Of a DNA stretch of 64,000 nucleotides, positions 44,091-53,029 are shown piece by piece (position 1 is the stretch's first letter; every line of letters starts with the position of its first letter). The translations under genes and the position numbers were made by a program. Source of the DNA: UBA6265 sp964526965 (GTDB lineage: Bacteria > Chloroflexota > Chloroflexia > Thermomicrobiales > UBA6265); the NCBI GenBank assembly GCA_964526965.1, contig CAZGML010000002.1:62001-126000 (forward strand). The letters are read 5' to 3'. Under the pieces are notes generated by a model, which saw only the letters and a list, made by a program, of their open reading frames with translations, had not been told where the DNA came from and did no database searches.

Positions 44091-45863
44091 CTACTCGGCA
44101 CCGATGAAGATCTTCTCGATTTGGTATCGCAGATCCATCAGGTCGGTCGGGTAGGTGACATAGCCCTGAACCTTCGGGTTCAGCAGCACCAGGCCCTCGC
44201 CGTGCATGAAGTAGGCGGCCGGTGTTTCGTCTGCCAGAATCGCATCTGCCTGCTCGTACAGCGGCATGGCCTCTTCCATCGGAAGGGTATCGGCCTCTGC
44301 CACGAGATCGTAGAATTCCTGGTTGTTCCAGCCGAGCGGTGCGCGGGTGCTACCCTGCCCGTAAACCAGGCTGAGCCAGTTCTGTGGGTGTGGGTAATCC
44401 TCGAACCAGTTACCAACGTTCATCACCATATCTGGATCGCGATTGGTGCGCTTGCTCTGGATCTGGGCGGCATCCAGCGGTGTTGGCTGAATAACGATGC
44501 CCAGCGCCTGCTGGTAGCCCTGCGCCCAGTAGGTGGCCTGCTGCTGCGCGATGGCGGATTCCGAGTTGTAGTACAGCGGCAGCTCCGGGAAGCCTGCGCC
44601 ACCCTCGAAACCGGCCTGGGCCAGAAGCTCGGCAGCCTTCTCCGGATCGTAGCCCTGTACGGTTTCTTGCTGGTACCCGGCCACACCCTCGTACAGGAAG
44701 GTGTTTGCCACAATACCAACACCGTTCAGAATCTGCTCGATGTACTGCTCGCGGTTCATGGCGTAGCTGAACGCCTGGCGAACTTCTTTGATATCGAACG
44801 GAGACTGATCCATGTTGAAGCTCATGTAGGTCGTGCTGGCGCCCGGAACCCGGTGCAGCTGCTCGGCCATTACCGCATCGCCCTCGATCTGTGGGAGCTG
44901 CGAGGCGGATGGGCCAATGCTATCGAGCTCGCCCTGCTCGTAGGCCAGCAACGCGGTCTCGCTGGAATCGACTTCCTTGAAGATGAGGGTCTTCACGCCC
45001 GGAACGCCACGGAAGTAGCTCTCGTTGCGCTCGAATACCCATTCCTGACCTTCGTTCCAGGAGGAGACGACGAACGGGCCGTTACCGATGTAGTTGGCAG
45101 TATCTCGCCACCAATCTGCGCCCTTGCCCTCCACCAGATCCTGACGGACCGGGTAGGAAACCCATGTGGCCATCACGAACGGGAAGTAGCCTGCAGCGAA
45201 GTCCAGATGGATTTCGAGGGTCTGATCGTCGATTGCGACCACGCTCTCGTCGACAACAGCCTTGAGATCATCGATATCGGCAGCGGCCGGATCGGCGGAT
45301 CGCCAGGCCTCACCACCGGTGATGGCGAAGAGGATGTTGGAGTAGTTACCGGCTACCTCTGGATCGAGTGCACGCTTGATACCGAAGGCGTAGTCGGCAG
45401 CGGTGCACGGGGTGCCATCGCTGTAGGTGAGGCCCTCGCGGATGTGGAAGCGGTAGACGCGACCATCGGCGGAAACCTGCACGCTATCGGCGCCAGCATC
45501 GGCGATCTCGTTGTTCTCATTAAGTGCGAGCAGCGGTGTGTAGACCTTGGACCCAATCTCGATTTCGTTCAGGAAGGCGTAGACCTGTGGGTCGCCGCTA
45601 TCGATCTCGTTACCGAGGTTAAGGGTGAGTACGCCTTCTGGATCGGCGCCTTCGGCTTCGCTACCTGGTGCGACATTGATTGTCGCCAGCGTGACATCGG
45701 TGAAATCATCGGCTACCGGGCTCGCGGAGGCGCTGGCCTCTGGCGATGCATCCTGCGCGGCAGCTCGCCGCATCTGGAAGTACAGCGGAGCCAGCAAGCT
45801 CGCCGCTGAAACCTTACCCATCGTACGTCGAGAAAGCGTCTTGTTCTGGATATCCTCGTTCAC
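44091..45863 (-). CDS. Peptide/oligopeptide ABC transporter substrate-binding protein
   Basis: 590-residue family 5 solute-binding protein. The N-terminus has a twin-arginine-type signal, LSRRTMGKVSAASLLAPLYF, then a low-complexity Ala/Ser/Pro stretch. Motifs such as VYRFHIREGLTYSDGTPCTAADYAFGIKRALDP and IKEVRQAFSYAMNREQYIEQIL mark the family. GTG start with GGAG 8 bases upstream. It would bind peptides or, in this context, histidine-containing or amino-acid substrates outside the membrane. Divergent from hutU. Confidence 0.94.
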   Translation of the reverse strand: MNEDIQNKTLSRRTMGKVSAASLLAPLYFQMRRAAAQDASPEASASASPVADDFTDVTLATINVAPGSEAEGADPEGVLTLNLGNEIDSGDPQVYAFLNEIEIGSKVYTPLLALNENNEIADAGADSVQVSADGRVYRFHIREGLTYSDGTPCTAADYAFGIKRALDPEVAGNYSNILFAITGGEAWRSADPAAADIDDLKAVVDESVVAIDDQTLEIHLDFAAGYFPFVMATWVSYPVRQDLVEGKGADWWRDTANYIGNGPFVVSSWNEGQEWVFERNESYFRGVPGVKTLIFKEVDSSETALLAYEQGELDSIGPSASQLPQIEGDAVMAEQLHRVPGASTTYMSFNMDQSPFDIKEVRQAFSYAMNREQYIEQILNGVGIVANTFLYEGVAGYQQETVQGYDPEKAAELLAQAGFEGGAGFPELPLYYNSESAIAQQQATYWAQGYQQALGIVIQPTPLDAAQIQSKRTNRDPDMVMNVGNWFEDYPHPQNWLSLVYGQGSTRAPLGWNNQEFYDLVAEADTLPMEEAMPLYEQADAILADETPAAYFMHGEGLVLLNPKVQGYVTYPTDLMDLRYQIEKIFIGAE

Positions 45864-46199
45864 AGTTGGTACTCCTCACCTTGTAATATGCCGAGACTCC
45901 TGCGGGTACTGAGCTCCCACCTCCAATTGACTTTTTTTCTTCAATATGCTGAGTATCTTACGAGGGTTGGGGCCGAAACGCAAACATGAACGCAATCGAT
46001 TCCTTGTGTTTCCCGGCTCTTTAATAGCCGTGAAAGGTGAACGAAAATCGCGAATCATCCTTTTGTCTGTAGATGCCTATGGAGATTGCCAAACATAGTC
46101 AACTGATTGTGCTTGGGGAGGAGTGGGTCAGCGAACCCTGTCGGCCGAGGCGATACAATGGCGGTATACCGAACTGATTGCAGAGCGAGGGGATTCATC
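45864..46199. other. 336-bp divergent region between peptide-binding protein and hutU
   Basis: No gene. TTGACT at 45927-45932 on the plus strand and TACAAT at 46154-46159 are promoter-like hexamers, but neither has a convincing partner. Both flanking genes must start here. GAGGGG before 46200 serves hutU. Confidence 0.35.
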
Positions 46200-47858
46200 A
46201 TGACCACCGAACCACGTGTTATCCGGGCACCCAGAGGCACCGAGTTGAACGCCAAGAGCTGGCTCACCGAGGCGCCGCTGCGGATGCTGATGAACAACCT
46301 CGATCCCGATGTTGCCGAGCGCCCGGAGGACCTGGTGGTCTACGGCGGTATCGGCAAGGCCGCGCGTAACTGGGAGGCGTTCGACCAAATTGTCGAGGCG
46401 CTCAAACAGCTGGAGGATACTGAGACGCTGCTGATCCAGAGTGGCAAGCCGGTGGGCGTGTTCCGCACACATGCCGATGCGCCGCGTGTGCTCATTGCCA
46501 ACAGCAACCTCGTGCCGCATTGGGCCAACTGGGAGCACTTCCACGAGCTGGATGCCAAGGGCCTGATGATGTACGGCCAGATGACGGCCGGCAGCTGGAT
46601 CTACATCGGTAGCCAGGGCATTGTGCAGGGTACCTACGAGACGTTCGGAGAGATGGCGCGTCAGCATTACGATGGCGATTGGGCTGGCCGCTGGATTCTC
46701 ACCGCCGGGCTTGGCGGTATGGGAGGTGCCCAGCCACGAGCCGCCACAATGGCCGGTGCCAGCATGCTCGCGATTGAATGCCAGCAGAAGTGCATTGATA
46801 TGCGGCTCCGCACCGGCTACATCGATGTGCAAGCCGATGATCTCGATCACGCGATGCAGCTGTTAAATGAAGCGAAGTCCAAAAGCGAGGCGATTTCCGT
46901 GGCGCTGTTGGGCAATGCCGCGGAGATATTGCCGGAGATAGTGAAGCGCGGAATCCGGCCCGATGCGGTTACCGATCAAACAAGCGCGCACGATCCCGTT
47001 AACGGATATCTGCCCATCGGCTGGACGGTGGAGCAGTGGATGGAGAAGCGGGAGAGTGATCCCGCCCTGGTGAACCGTGAGGCGCGGAAGAGCATGGCCC
47101 TGCATGTGCAGGCGATGCTGGATTTCCACAACATGGGTATTCCCACAGTGGATTACGGCAACAACATCCGGCAAATGGCATTTGAGGAGGGTGTTGAGAA
47201 CGCCTTCGATTTCCCGGGCTTTGTACCGGCGTATATCCGCCCGTTGTTCTGCCGTGGGGTTGGTCCGTTTCGGTGGGTGGCGCTAAGTGGTGACCCGGAA
47301 GATATCTACAAAACCGATGCCAAGGTAAAGGAGCTGATTCCGGAAGATCCGCATTTGCACCGGTGGCTGGATATGGCGAAGGACGCGTTTAAGTTCCAGG
47401 GCTTGCCGGCGCGGATTTGCTGGGTCGGCCTGGGAGATCGTGATCGGCTGGGCCTCGCCTTCAACGAGATGGTGAAGAATGGCGAGCTCAAGGCGCCGAT
47501 CGTGATCGGTCGGGATCATCTGGATAGCGGCTCAGTCGCCAGCCCAAATCGTGAGACCGAGGGTATGCAGGATGGCAGCGATGCTGTATCCGACTGGCCA
47601 TTACTGAACGCGCTGCTTAACACCGCCAGTGGCGCTACCTGGGTGAGCATCCATCACGGCGGCGGAGTTGGCCTTGGGTTTAGCCAGCATGCTGGCGTGG
47701 TGATCGTATGCGATGGTACCGACGCCGCCGCCGAGCGGATCAGCCGGGTGCTGTGGAACGATCCGGCCAGCGGCGTGATGCGCCACGCCGACGCCGGCTA
47801 CGAAATCGCGGTTGACGTCGCAAAAGAGAAGCGCCTGAACCTGCCGGGTATCCTGTAA
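46200..47858 (+). CDS. hutU: Urocanate hydratase
   Basis: 552 residues. It adds water to urocanate to give imidazolone propionate, the second step of histidine breakdown, using tightly bound NAD as an electrophile. The NAD site GLGGMGGAQPRAATMAG and the active-site block RPLFCRGVGPFRWVALSGDPEDI with its cysteine are diagnostic. ATG 46200 is chosen for GAGGGG 8 bases upstream. It is separated from hutI/hutH by the racemase and the peptide transporter, so it has its own promoter. No hutF or hutG is in the window. Confidence 0.98.
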   Translation: MTTEPRVIRAPRGTELNAKSWLTEAPLRMLMNNLDPDVAERPEDLVVYGGIGKAARNWEAFDQIVEALKQLEDTETLLIQSGKPVGVFRTHADAPRVLIANSNLVPHWANWEHFHELDAKGLMMYGQMTAGSWIYIGSQGIVQGTYETFGEMARQHYDGDWAGRWILTAGLGGMGGAQPRAATMAGASMLAIECQQKCIDMRLRTGYIDVQADDLDHAMQLLNEAKSKSEAISVALLGNAAEILPEIVKRGIRPDAVTDQTSAHDPVNGYLPIGWTVEQWMEKRESDPALVNREARKSMALHVQAMLDFHNMGIPTVDYGNNIRQMAFEEGVENAFDFPGFVPAYIRPLFCRGVGPFRWVALSGDPEDIYKTDAKVKELIPEDPHLHRWLDMAKDAFKFQGLPARICWVGLGDRDRLGLAFNEMVKNGELKAPIVIGRDHLDSGSVASPNRETEGMQDGSDAVSDWPLLNALLNTASGATWVSIHHGGGVGLGFSQHAGVVIVCDGTDAAAERISRVLWNDPASGVMRHADAGYEIAVDVAKEKRLNLPGIL

Positions 47859-47933
47859 CATCGTATGTCATATGCGGTGATTCCCGGGATGTACGTCCGA
47901 GATTCCCTTGGCGGACATATATGGCACACGCAA

Positions 47934-47965
47934 AACAGGGCGGGGGTCTTGACCCCCGCCCTGTT
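47934..47965. terminator. Bidirectional intrinsic terminator
   Basis: Arms AACAGGGCGGGGGT and ACCCCCGCCCTGTT around CTTG, between hutU and the convergent GlcG-like gene; A-run on the left and weak T on the right. Confidence 0.8.
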
Positions 47966-47987
47966 GAACTACCAAAATGAGCGCCCG

Positions 47988-48536
47988 CTAGTTGGAGATT
48001 GCCTCCAGCCCGGCTTCGGCACATTCCTGATCCTGCTCGGCGGAGCCACCGCTAACACCGATTCCGCCGACAAGCGTGTCGTTCTGCATGATGGGATAGC
48101 CACCGCCGATCAGGGTGATGTTCTCCCGATTCGCGAACGAGGCGAGCATCACCGGATCGCTGCCGAACGCCTCGGCCAACTGGTGTGTCGGGCCCTGGAA
48201 CGAGACCGCGGTTATCGCCTTATCCTCCGCAATGGTGACACTTCCGAGGAAGGCATTATCCTGGCGGGCGAAGGCTTTCATTGTGCCGGAATCGTCCACC
48301 ACAACGGCGATCATGGGCACCCCAATTTCGGTTGCCTTCTCGAGCGCCGCATCCACCGCGGTTTGCGCTGTTTCCAGCGTCAGGTAAGGGCGCATTGCAG
48401 TACCTTCCCCGGTTTCGGGTGTTTGGGCGGCCATGGCGAAGGTCTCGCGCGGGCCACTCATGGCAGCCAGTGCTGCGCCGGCGCCTCCGATACCGAACAA
48501 TGCGTTACGCCTGGAGATGTGTTGGTGCCTACTCAT
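47988..48536 (-). CDS. GlcG/HbpS-like (DUF336) exported protein
   Basis: 182 residues with a twin-arginine signal, SRRNALFGIGGAGAALAAM. The rest is the GlcG/HbpS/PduO-C fold: LTLETAQTAVDAALEKATEIGVPMIAVVVDDSGTMKAFARQD and IGGGYPIMQNDTLVGGIGVSGG. Some relatives bind haem or corrinoids. ATG 48536 overlaps the GMC gene's stop as ATGA, so it is the third gene of the dehydrogenase operon; it may carry the electron acceptor or cofactor instead of the usual cytochrome subunit (inference). Confidence 0.88.
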   Translation of the reverse strand: MSRHQHISRRNALFGIGGAGAALAAMSGPRETFAMAAQTPETGEGTAMRPYLTLETAQTAVDAALEKATEIGVPMIAVVVDDSGTMKAFARQDNAFLGSVTIAEDKAITAVSFQGPTHQLAEAFGSDPVMLASFANRENITLIGGGYPIMQNDTLVGGIGVSGGSAEQDQECAEAGLEAISN

Positions 48537-50353
48537 GCGAGGACCATCCTTTCTGAATTCGCGGCCGAGGCAGAAGTGATCTCGTCGAAGTTCTCGGCGT
48601 AGTACTCTGCCGCCATCCAGGCCCATGCCTCTATGGTTTCGGTGGGGTTATAGCCAGCAACACTCGCAAAGCCTGCTCCACCCAAAACCGCCAGGTTTGG
48701 GATTTCATGAGTCAGCAGGTACTTGTTGAGCACGGAGGTTTCTGGATCCTCGCCAGCACGGGCACCGCCGACGTCATGGCTTGTGAGCAGGCTCGGAGCC
48801 ACTCCGGATCGCCATGTTTCAGTTGCTCCCTGTGTCTGCAGGATTTCCTCAAGCTTGGGTCCCACATATTCCCAGAAGCGTTCTTCGTTCTCACCGATGT
48901 CATAGGTGATGCGGAGAACAGGCACGCCGTCTTCATCTACCACCTCCGGATCGAGGTCGAGATAGTTATTCTCATAGGGCATGGTTTCCATCTGAACGAA
49001 GAATCCCAGCACGGAATTCGCGTTTTCGTTGATCCACTCCGCATACTCACTACCCCAGCCAGGGACGCTGGGTGGAATCGCCCGGGAACCGCTAATAGGG
49101 GTGGATTGGCTCGGACCGGCGGTGATGACACTGCCACGTATGAAGCCGAGATCGGTGTGATCAAAGTTGTCGCCGTTGAAGTCATCTATCGCAACGGATT
49201 GGCCTGTGGTTCCGGAGAAACGATTGAAGTTCTTGCCGGGGAAGAAACCATTGGCAGAGAGATAGGTGTGAGCAACGAAGTGCTTGCCGACCTGACCGGA
49301 GTTGTTGGCAAGTCCATTCGGGAACTGCTCATTTTTCGATCGCAGCAATAAGCGAATGTTCTCGAAGATGTACGCAGAGAGAATAACGAGCTTGGCGGGC
49401 TGCCGGTACATCTCACCATCTTCGCCTCGGTAGATTACGCCGGATGCGCGTCCGTCCTCGTCGGTTTCCACTCGAAAGACGCGGCTGTTGGGACGGATCT
49501 CCAGGTTGCCGGTCTCCTCGGCACGCGGAATTGCGCTCACGAGCGTGCTTGATTTGGAGTCATTCCAGCAGCCATGTCCACTGCAGTAACCACAGTACGT
49601 GCAGGCTGGGCGTCCGTCGTATTCCTCGGAGATGATGCCAGATGGAATAGGGAAAGGATGGTACCCGAGTTCTCTCATACCTTCGGCGAGAAACTCACTA
49701 CCCTCAAATCGCTGCGTTGGCGGCAGTGGATAGTCATTTGCTCGGGGAGATTCGAACGGATTTTCGCCGCCTTTGCCTGAGACCCCGATGAGCTTCTCAA
49801 CCTTTTCGTAGTATGGCTCCATTTCATCATATGTTACGGCCCAGTCGGCGATATTGGTGCCTTCTGGCAGCGCTTCCTCGCCATAGGCCTCGATAGTGGA
49901 GGATCTGACCTTGAAATCGTCCTCACGGAAGCGCCAGCTCTGGGTGGCGTAGTGCACACTCGTGCCGCCAACCATATTGGCCATTGGGAACCAGGCACTG
50001 TATTCCTCGGGTTCGGAGTCTTCCGAGCGTCGCCACGTCGGATACTCTTTGTTAAACTTGGGCTCGCCTGTCCAATTAAAGAAGAAGTTGTTCTCGAGTT
50101 CGTCGTAGTGGGAAAGGAAGTCGCCTCTCTCCAAACGCGGACCCGCTTCAATCGCAACGACGTTAAGGCCGGCGTCGGTGAGCACATGCGCAGCAATGCC
50201 GCCCGATGCACCAATACCGACCATAACGACGTCCGTCATTTCGAGATCAGTAACATCTTCGAATGATGGAGGTGTTGCACTGACAGTGGGAGTTCCGGCA
50301 GCGGGTGTAGCTCCATCGGCTTTGGGTGTTGCTTGTGGAATGCCTTGTTTCAT
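48533..50353 (-). CDS. GMC oxidoreductase, gluconate 2-dehydrogenase large-subunit-like, with Fe-S motif
   Basis: 606 residues of the FAD-binding GMC family. The FAD fold is marked by VGIGASGG (46-52) and MVGGTSVHYATQSWR. CTYCGYCSGHGC places Cys at 251, 254, 257 and 262, like the iron-sulfur insert of FAD-dependent glucose, fructose or gluconate dehydrogenases. The C-terminal His/Asn region is HDVGGARAG and GYNPTETIEAWAW. It has no signal of its own, so export by hitchhiking with the twin-arginine small subunit is likely. ATGA overlaps at both ends couple it to its partners. Sugar or polyol substrate unknown. Confidence 0.92.
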   Translation of the reverse strand: MKQGIPQATPKADGATPAAGTPTVSATPPSFEDVTDLEMTDVVMVGIGASGGIAAHVLTDAGLNVVAIEAGPRLERGDFLSHYDELENNFFFNWTGEPKFNKEYPTWRRSEDSEPEEYSAWFPMANMVGGTSVHYATQSWRFREDDFKVRSSTIEAYGEEALPEGTNIADWAVTYDEMEPYYEKVEKLIGVSGKGGENPFESPRANDYPLPPTQRFEGSEFLAEGMRELGYHPFPIPSGIISEEYDGRPACTYCGYCSGHGCWNDSKSSTLVSAIPRAEETGNLEIRPNSRVFRVETDEDGRASGVIYRGEDGEMYRQPAKLVILSAYIFENIRLLLRSKNEQFPNGLANNSGQVGKHFVAHTYLSANGFFPGKNFNRFSGTTGQSVAIDDFNGDNFDHTDLGFIRGSVITAGPSQSTPISGSRAIPPSVPGWGSEYAEWINENANSVLGFFVQMETMPYENNYLDLDPEVVDEDGVPVLRITYDIGENEERFWEYVGPKLEEILQTQGATETWRSGVAPSLLTSHDVGGARAGEDPETSVLNKYLLTHEIPNLAVLGGAGFASVAGYNPTETIEAWAWMAAEYYAENFDEITSASAANSERMVLA

Positions 50354-51027
50354 CGTGCTGTACCTCCGTACTGCTCAACCGAGATGTATTCCGGTTCGAC
50401 TTCGGTGTTGATCGACTGGTCTTCGGCCGTCCACACGAGCTTGATGCCTGGATAGCCGATCATGTCCCATCCCATGAACTCGCGGTTGCCACCGTGAATG
50501 GGATCGCAGAACATGCCCTGTCGTGTGTGCTCGAGAAGGAGTGCAAAAAATCCTTCCGGCACATCGCTGCCTTTCCCCGCCTCAATATCGCGCAGCGCCG
50601 AATCCTGTGCTTCGGCATCTGCGGCGGTAAACCCACCATCAACCGCATTCTCAATGCCTGCCAGACCTTCCTGGTAGCTGGGAAGATCACTGCCATAGAC
50701 GGTACTGAGCTTGCGATCGATGTAGATGTGGGCACCGGTCTCAGAGCCACCGGGTGTAGTTTCGGTTTTTGGGAAAAGCCGGTCCACTGCGGCCGTGAGT
50801 GTTTGCCATTCGGAGTCGGAGAGGGCTACCGGGGTGTAATCCTCAACGGTTTCTGGTGTGGCCTCCGGATTTTCCTGTCGCCAAAGTTCCCAGGCGTATT
50901 TCCGATCGGATGCGCTGAGTCGACCAATTGGAATGCCTGCTGCGACGCTCGCGGCGGCCCCCTGGACGACGCGACGACGGTTCAGTCGTAAAGGCGCGAT
51001 GGTGGGATGGTTGGAGGTGTCATTCAT
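50350..51027 (-). CDS. Gluconate 2-dehydrogenase subunit 3 family protein, twin-arginine signal
   Basis: 225 residues. The N-terminus has LNRRRVVQGAAASVAAG, a twin-arginine signal, and the body matches the small (gamma) subunit of membrane-linked dehydrogenases: LSDSEWQTLTAAVDRLFPKTETTPGG and FCDPIHGGNREFMGWDMIGYPG. It acts as chaperone and Tat carrier for the FAD subunit encoded next. AAGGAG is 8 bases before the ATG. A possible 21-codon upstream frame ends in an ATGA overlap with this start. Confidence 0.92.
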   Translation of the reverse strand: MNDTSNHPTIAPLRLNRRRVVQGAAASVAAGIPIGRLSASDRKYAWELWRQENPEATPETVEDYTPVALSDSEWQTLTAAVDRLFPKTETTPGGSETGAHIYIDRKLSTVYGSDLPSYQEGLAGIENAVDGGFTAADAEAQDSALRDIEAGKGSDVPEGFFALLLEHTRQGMFCDPIHGGNREFMGWDMIGYPGIKLVWTAEDQSINTEVEPEYISVEQYGGTAR

Positions 51028-51438
51028 GGAGAGCGCTCCTTCGAAGCTAGCTCGTGTGTCGAGCAGTCAAAGCCGAATCCATTCCCCATGGCCCTCCTTT
51101 CACGAATGAGACCATTTGCATTATTCGCTTATAAGATATTAGCTACATTATCAGACGGAAGTCTAAATAGCAATTCATGTTTGATTTCATCATGGCCGAA
51201 TAAGATGCACGATTGAGTGGTTGGTTTTGTTCTTTTTTGAGGGACTAAGGTAGGTATTGGCTGAAAAGGCGTCTGCAAGCATTCAGAACCCTTTTGTGGC
51301 GGTGGCTGTGTCGATCAGTCAATGTCGCTTCCCATCAGTACAGAACCGTTTCAATCCGGGACTTGTCAGGACTCGTATATCCGGGTAGCCCCAATCACGT
51401 GGGGGATATATCAGTTCTGTATCGGAGTAGATTTATAC
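51028..51438. other. 411-bp divergent intergenic region
   Basis: No established gene. On the minus strand a small frame (51089-51024) of 21 codons follows AAAGGAGGG, though only 3 bases separate the site from ATG. The centre (51120-51190) is AT-rich and probably contains the promoter of the dehydrogenase operon. CCCC and GGGG near 51390-51405 make only a weak stem before the DsbA-like gene. Confidence 0.4.
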
Positions 51439-52212
51439 ATGTCACAAGAAAGCAGGAGTTCTCGCAAGGCACAACGTCGCGCCTCCCGTAAGGCTGAAGC
51501 ACGCAAACAGGAGCAGCGTAAACAGATGCTCCGTTGGGGCGGGGTCTCCATCGTGGTGGCGATTGTTGCAGTGGTCGCACTGGTATTCGTCAACCAGGGG
51601 GACGATCTCCCCGATGCCATCGAGTGGGATACTGTTGCAGCCGAAGGGCGATACCTCGGGGAACCAGATGCACCGATCGATTTCGTTGTGTACTCCGATT
51701 TCCAGTGCCCGTTCTGCAAGATGTTCGATGAGCAGGACTTCCCGCCAATCGTCGAGAATTTCGTCAAGAGCGGCGATGTTCGAGTTGAATGGCGACCACT
51801 GCCGATTATCGCAAGCGCCCAAAATATCCCAATGGATTCACCCCAAAACGAATCGATGCGCTCGAGCGAAGCGGCGATGTGCGCAGCCGACCAGAATCAG
51901 TTTTGGCCGTACTCAACCGCCTTGTATGACGCTCAGGGCAGTGAGAACTCGGGCGTTTACAACGACACAATGCTCATTGACACAGCCCGTGATCTTGATA
52001 TGGACGTCGCAGCGTTCGAATCCTGCCTGATCACGAATGAGAAGCAGGACGAGGTTCTCGAATTCCATCAGGATGCGTTCGGTCGGGGTGTGATGGCTAC
52101 GCCAACCTTCCTGATCAACGACACACCAGTCCGGTATTCCGCTGAGGGATACAGCCGGCTCGAACAGCAGATCAACGACGCCCTTCGCCGTGAGGAGTTG
52201 AGTGATCAATGA
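51439..52212 (+). CDS. Membrane-anchored DsbA-like thiol oxidoreductase
   Basis: 257 residues. A very basic N-terminus (SRKAQRRASRKAEARKQ) and one helix at 34-52 anchor it with the catalytic domain outside. The thioredoxin-like domain starts GEPDAPIDFVVYSDFQCPFCK with the CxxC at Cys90/Cys93; the cis-Pro loop is GVMATPTFLIND. Two further cysteines (AAMCAADQ and ESCLIT) may form a structural bond. It should oxidise thiols in exported proteins. ATG overlaps the VKOR gene downstream as ATGA, which indicates a working pair. Confidence 0.94.
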   Translation: MSQESRSSRKAQRRASRKAEARKQEQRKQMLRWGGVSIVVAIVAVVALVFVNQGDDLPDAIEWDTVAAEGRYLGEPDAPIDFVVYSDFQCPFCKMFDEQDFPPIVENFVKSGDVRVEWRPLPIIASAQNIPMDSPQNESMRSSEAAMCAADQNQFWPYSTALYDAQGSENSGVYNDTMLIDTARDLDMDVAAFESCLITNEKQDEVLEFHQDAFGRGVMATPTFLINDTPVRYSAEGYSRLEQQINDALRREELSDQ

Positions 52213-52688
52213 TGCAGAAGAAGAGCTTTATTCTTTCAATAGTGCTCAGTGTGATTGGTGCCGGCATTGCCGGCTACCTCACCTGGGTGCACTACAACAT
52301 GGACGCATTGGTTTGTGGAACCGGAGGCTGTGAGATCGTGCAGACCAGCATGTACTCCACCATGTTCGGCCTGCCAATCGCCATGTTTGGTCTGGGCATG
52401 TACCTGACTGATTTGGGTCTTGGCCTGTTGCGGGTTCGTCTTAAGCATCTGGAAATTCCACTGACGATGGCGATGTTGGCGATCACCTTCGCCGGCACCA
52501 TCTTCTCTGGCTGGCTCACCTGGCTCCAGCTCGCGCAGATCAATGCGATCTGCCAGTGGTGCCTCGCTTCCGCTGCAGTTACTGCACTGCTTTTCATTAA
52601 CGAAGCGATCAATGCCTACCGGCTCTGGAACCAGGATGAAGACCACGGTGAGGAGTATTGGGAGGAGTCCCGGGTCGCCGGTATCTAG
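52209..52688 (+). CDS. VKOR family quinone-linked disulfide generator
   Basis: 159 residues with four helices. Outer cysteines Cys36 and Cys41 in CGTGGCEIVQTS and the CxxC Cys115/Cys118 in AICQWCLASA are those of bacterial vitamin K epoxide reductase homologues. It passes electrons from the DsbA-like partner to quinone. ATGA overlap with the upstream gene. This is the DsbB-replacement common in Actinobacteria and Chloroflexota. It can supply disulfides to the cysteine-paired surface protein at 16-24 kb (inference). Confidence 0.94.
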   Translation: MMQKKSFILSIVLSVIGAGIAGYLTWVHYNMDALVCGTGGCEIVQTSMYSTMFGLPIAMFGLGMYLTDLGLGLLRVRLKHLEIPLTMAMLAITFAGTIFSGWLTWLQLAQINAICQWCLASAAVTALLFINEAINAYRLWNQDEDHGEEYWEESRVAGI

Positions 52689-52706
52689 CCGCAAACTGGC
52701 GACTCA

Positions 52707-52988
52707 TCACGCCTTGAAGACGAAGCGAATGTCCTTCGGCATAATGTGAATTGCCTTGAAATCCGGGTTGGCAACTACCTGGTGAACATCATCGGCGGGC
52801 ACAATAAACGTATCTCCAGCATTGAGTACGTGAACATCTTTGTCAAAGGCGATTGTGCACGATCCCTCCAGCACCACCAGCACCGATTCAAGCGACGCCG
52901 AATGCTTCGGGAACTCAGCACCGTCGGAGCCTTCCATTCGTTTGGTTTGCAGCACATCACCTTCTTTGAGCGACACGGTTCTATACAT
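52707..52988 (-). CDS. Small cupin-domain protein
   Basis: 93 residues, a single cupin barrel: FPKHSASLESVLVVLEGSCTIAF (motif 1 with only one His) and LNAGDTFIVPADDVHQVVA (motif 2). Metal binding may be weakened because motif 1 has one of the two usual His. AGGAG lies 6 bases before ATG. It precedes no gene in its direction except the convergent VKOR, and follows the small helical protein gene by 41 bases, so these two may be co-transcribed. Confidence 0.85.
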   Translation of the reverse strand: MYRTVSLKEGDVLQTKRMEGSDGAEFPKHSASLESVLVVLEGSCTIAFDKDVHVLNAGDTFIVPADDVHQVVANPDFKAIHIMPKDIRFVFKA

Positions 52989-53029
52989 CTACCTCTCCTG
53001 TGTTCGTGGTCTGGTGTTCGTGTTCCGGG

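Noticed and set aside
44121..45809. 562-codon open frame on the plus strand opposite the peptide-binding protein
   Set aside because: It mirrors a strong gene on the other strand, has no recognisable domain and no ribosome-binding site; it results from biased codon use.
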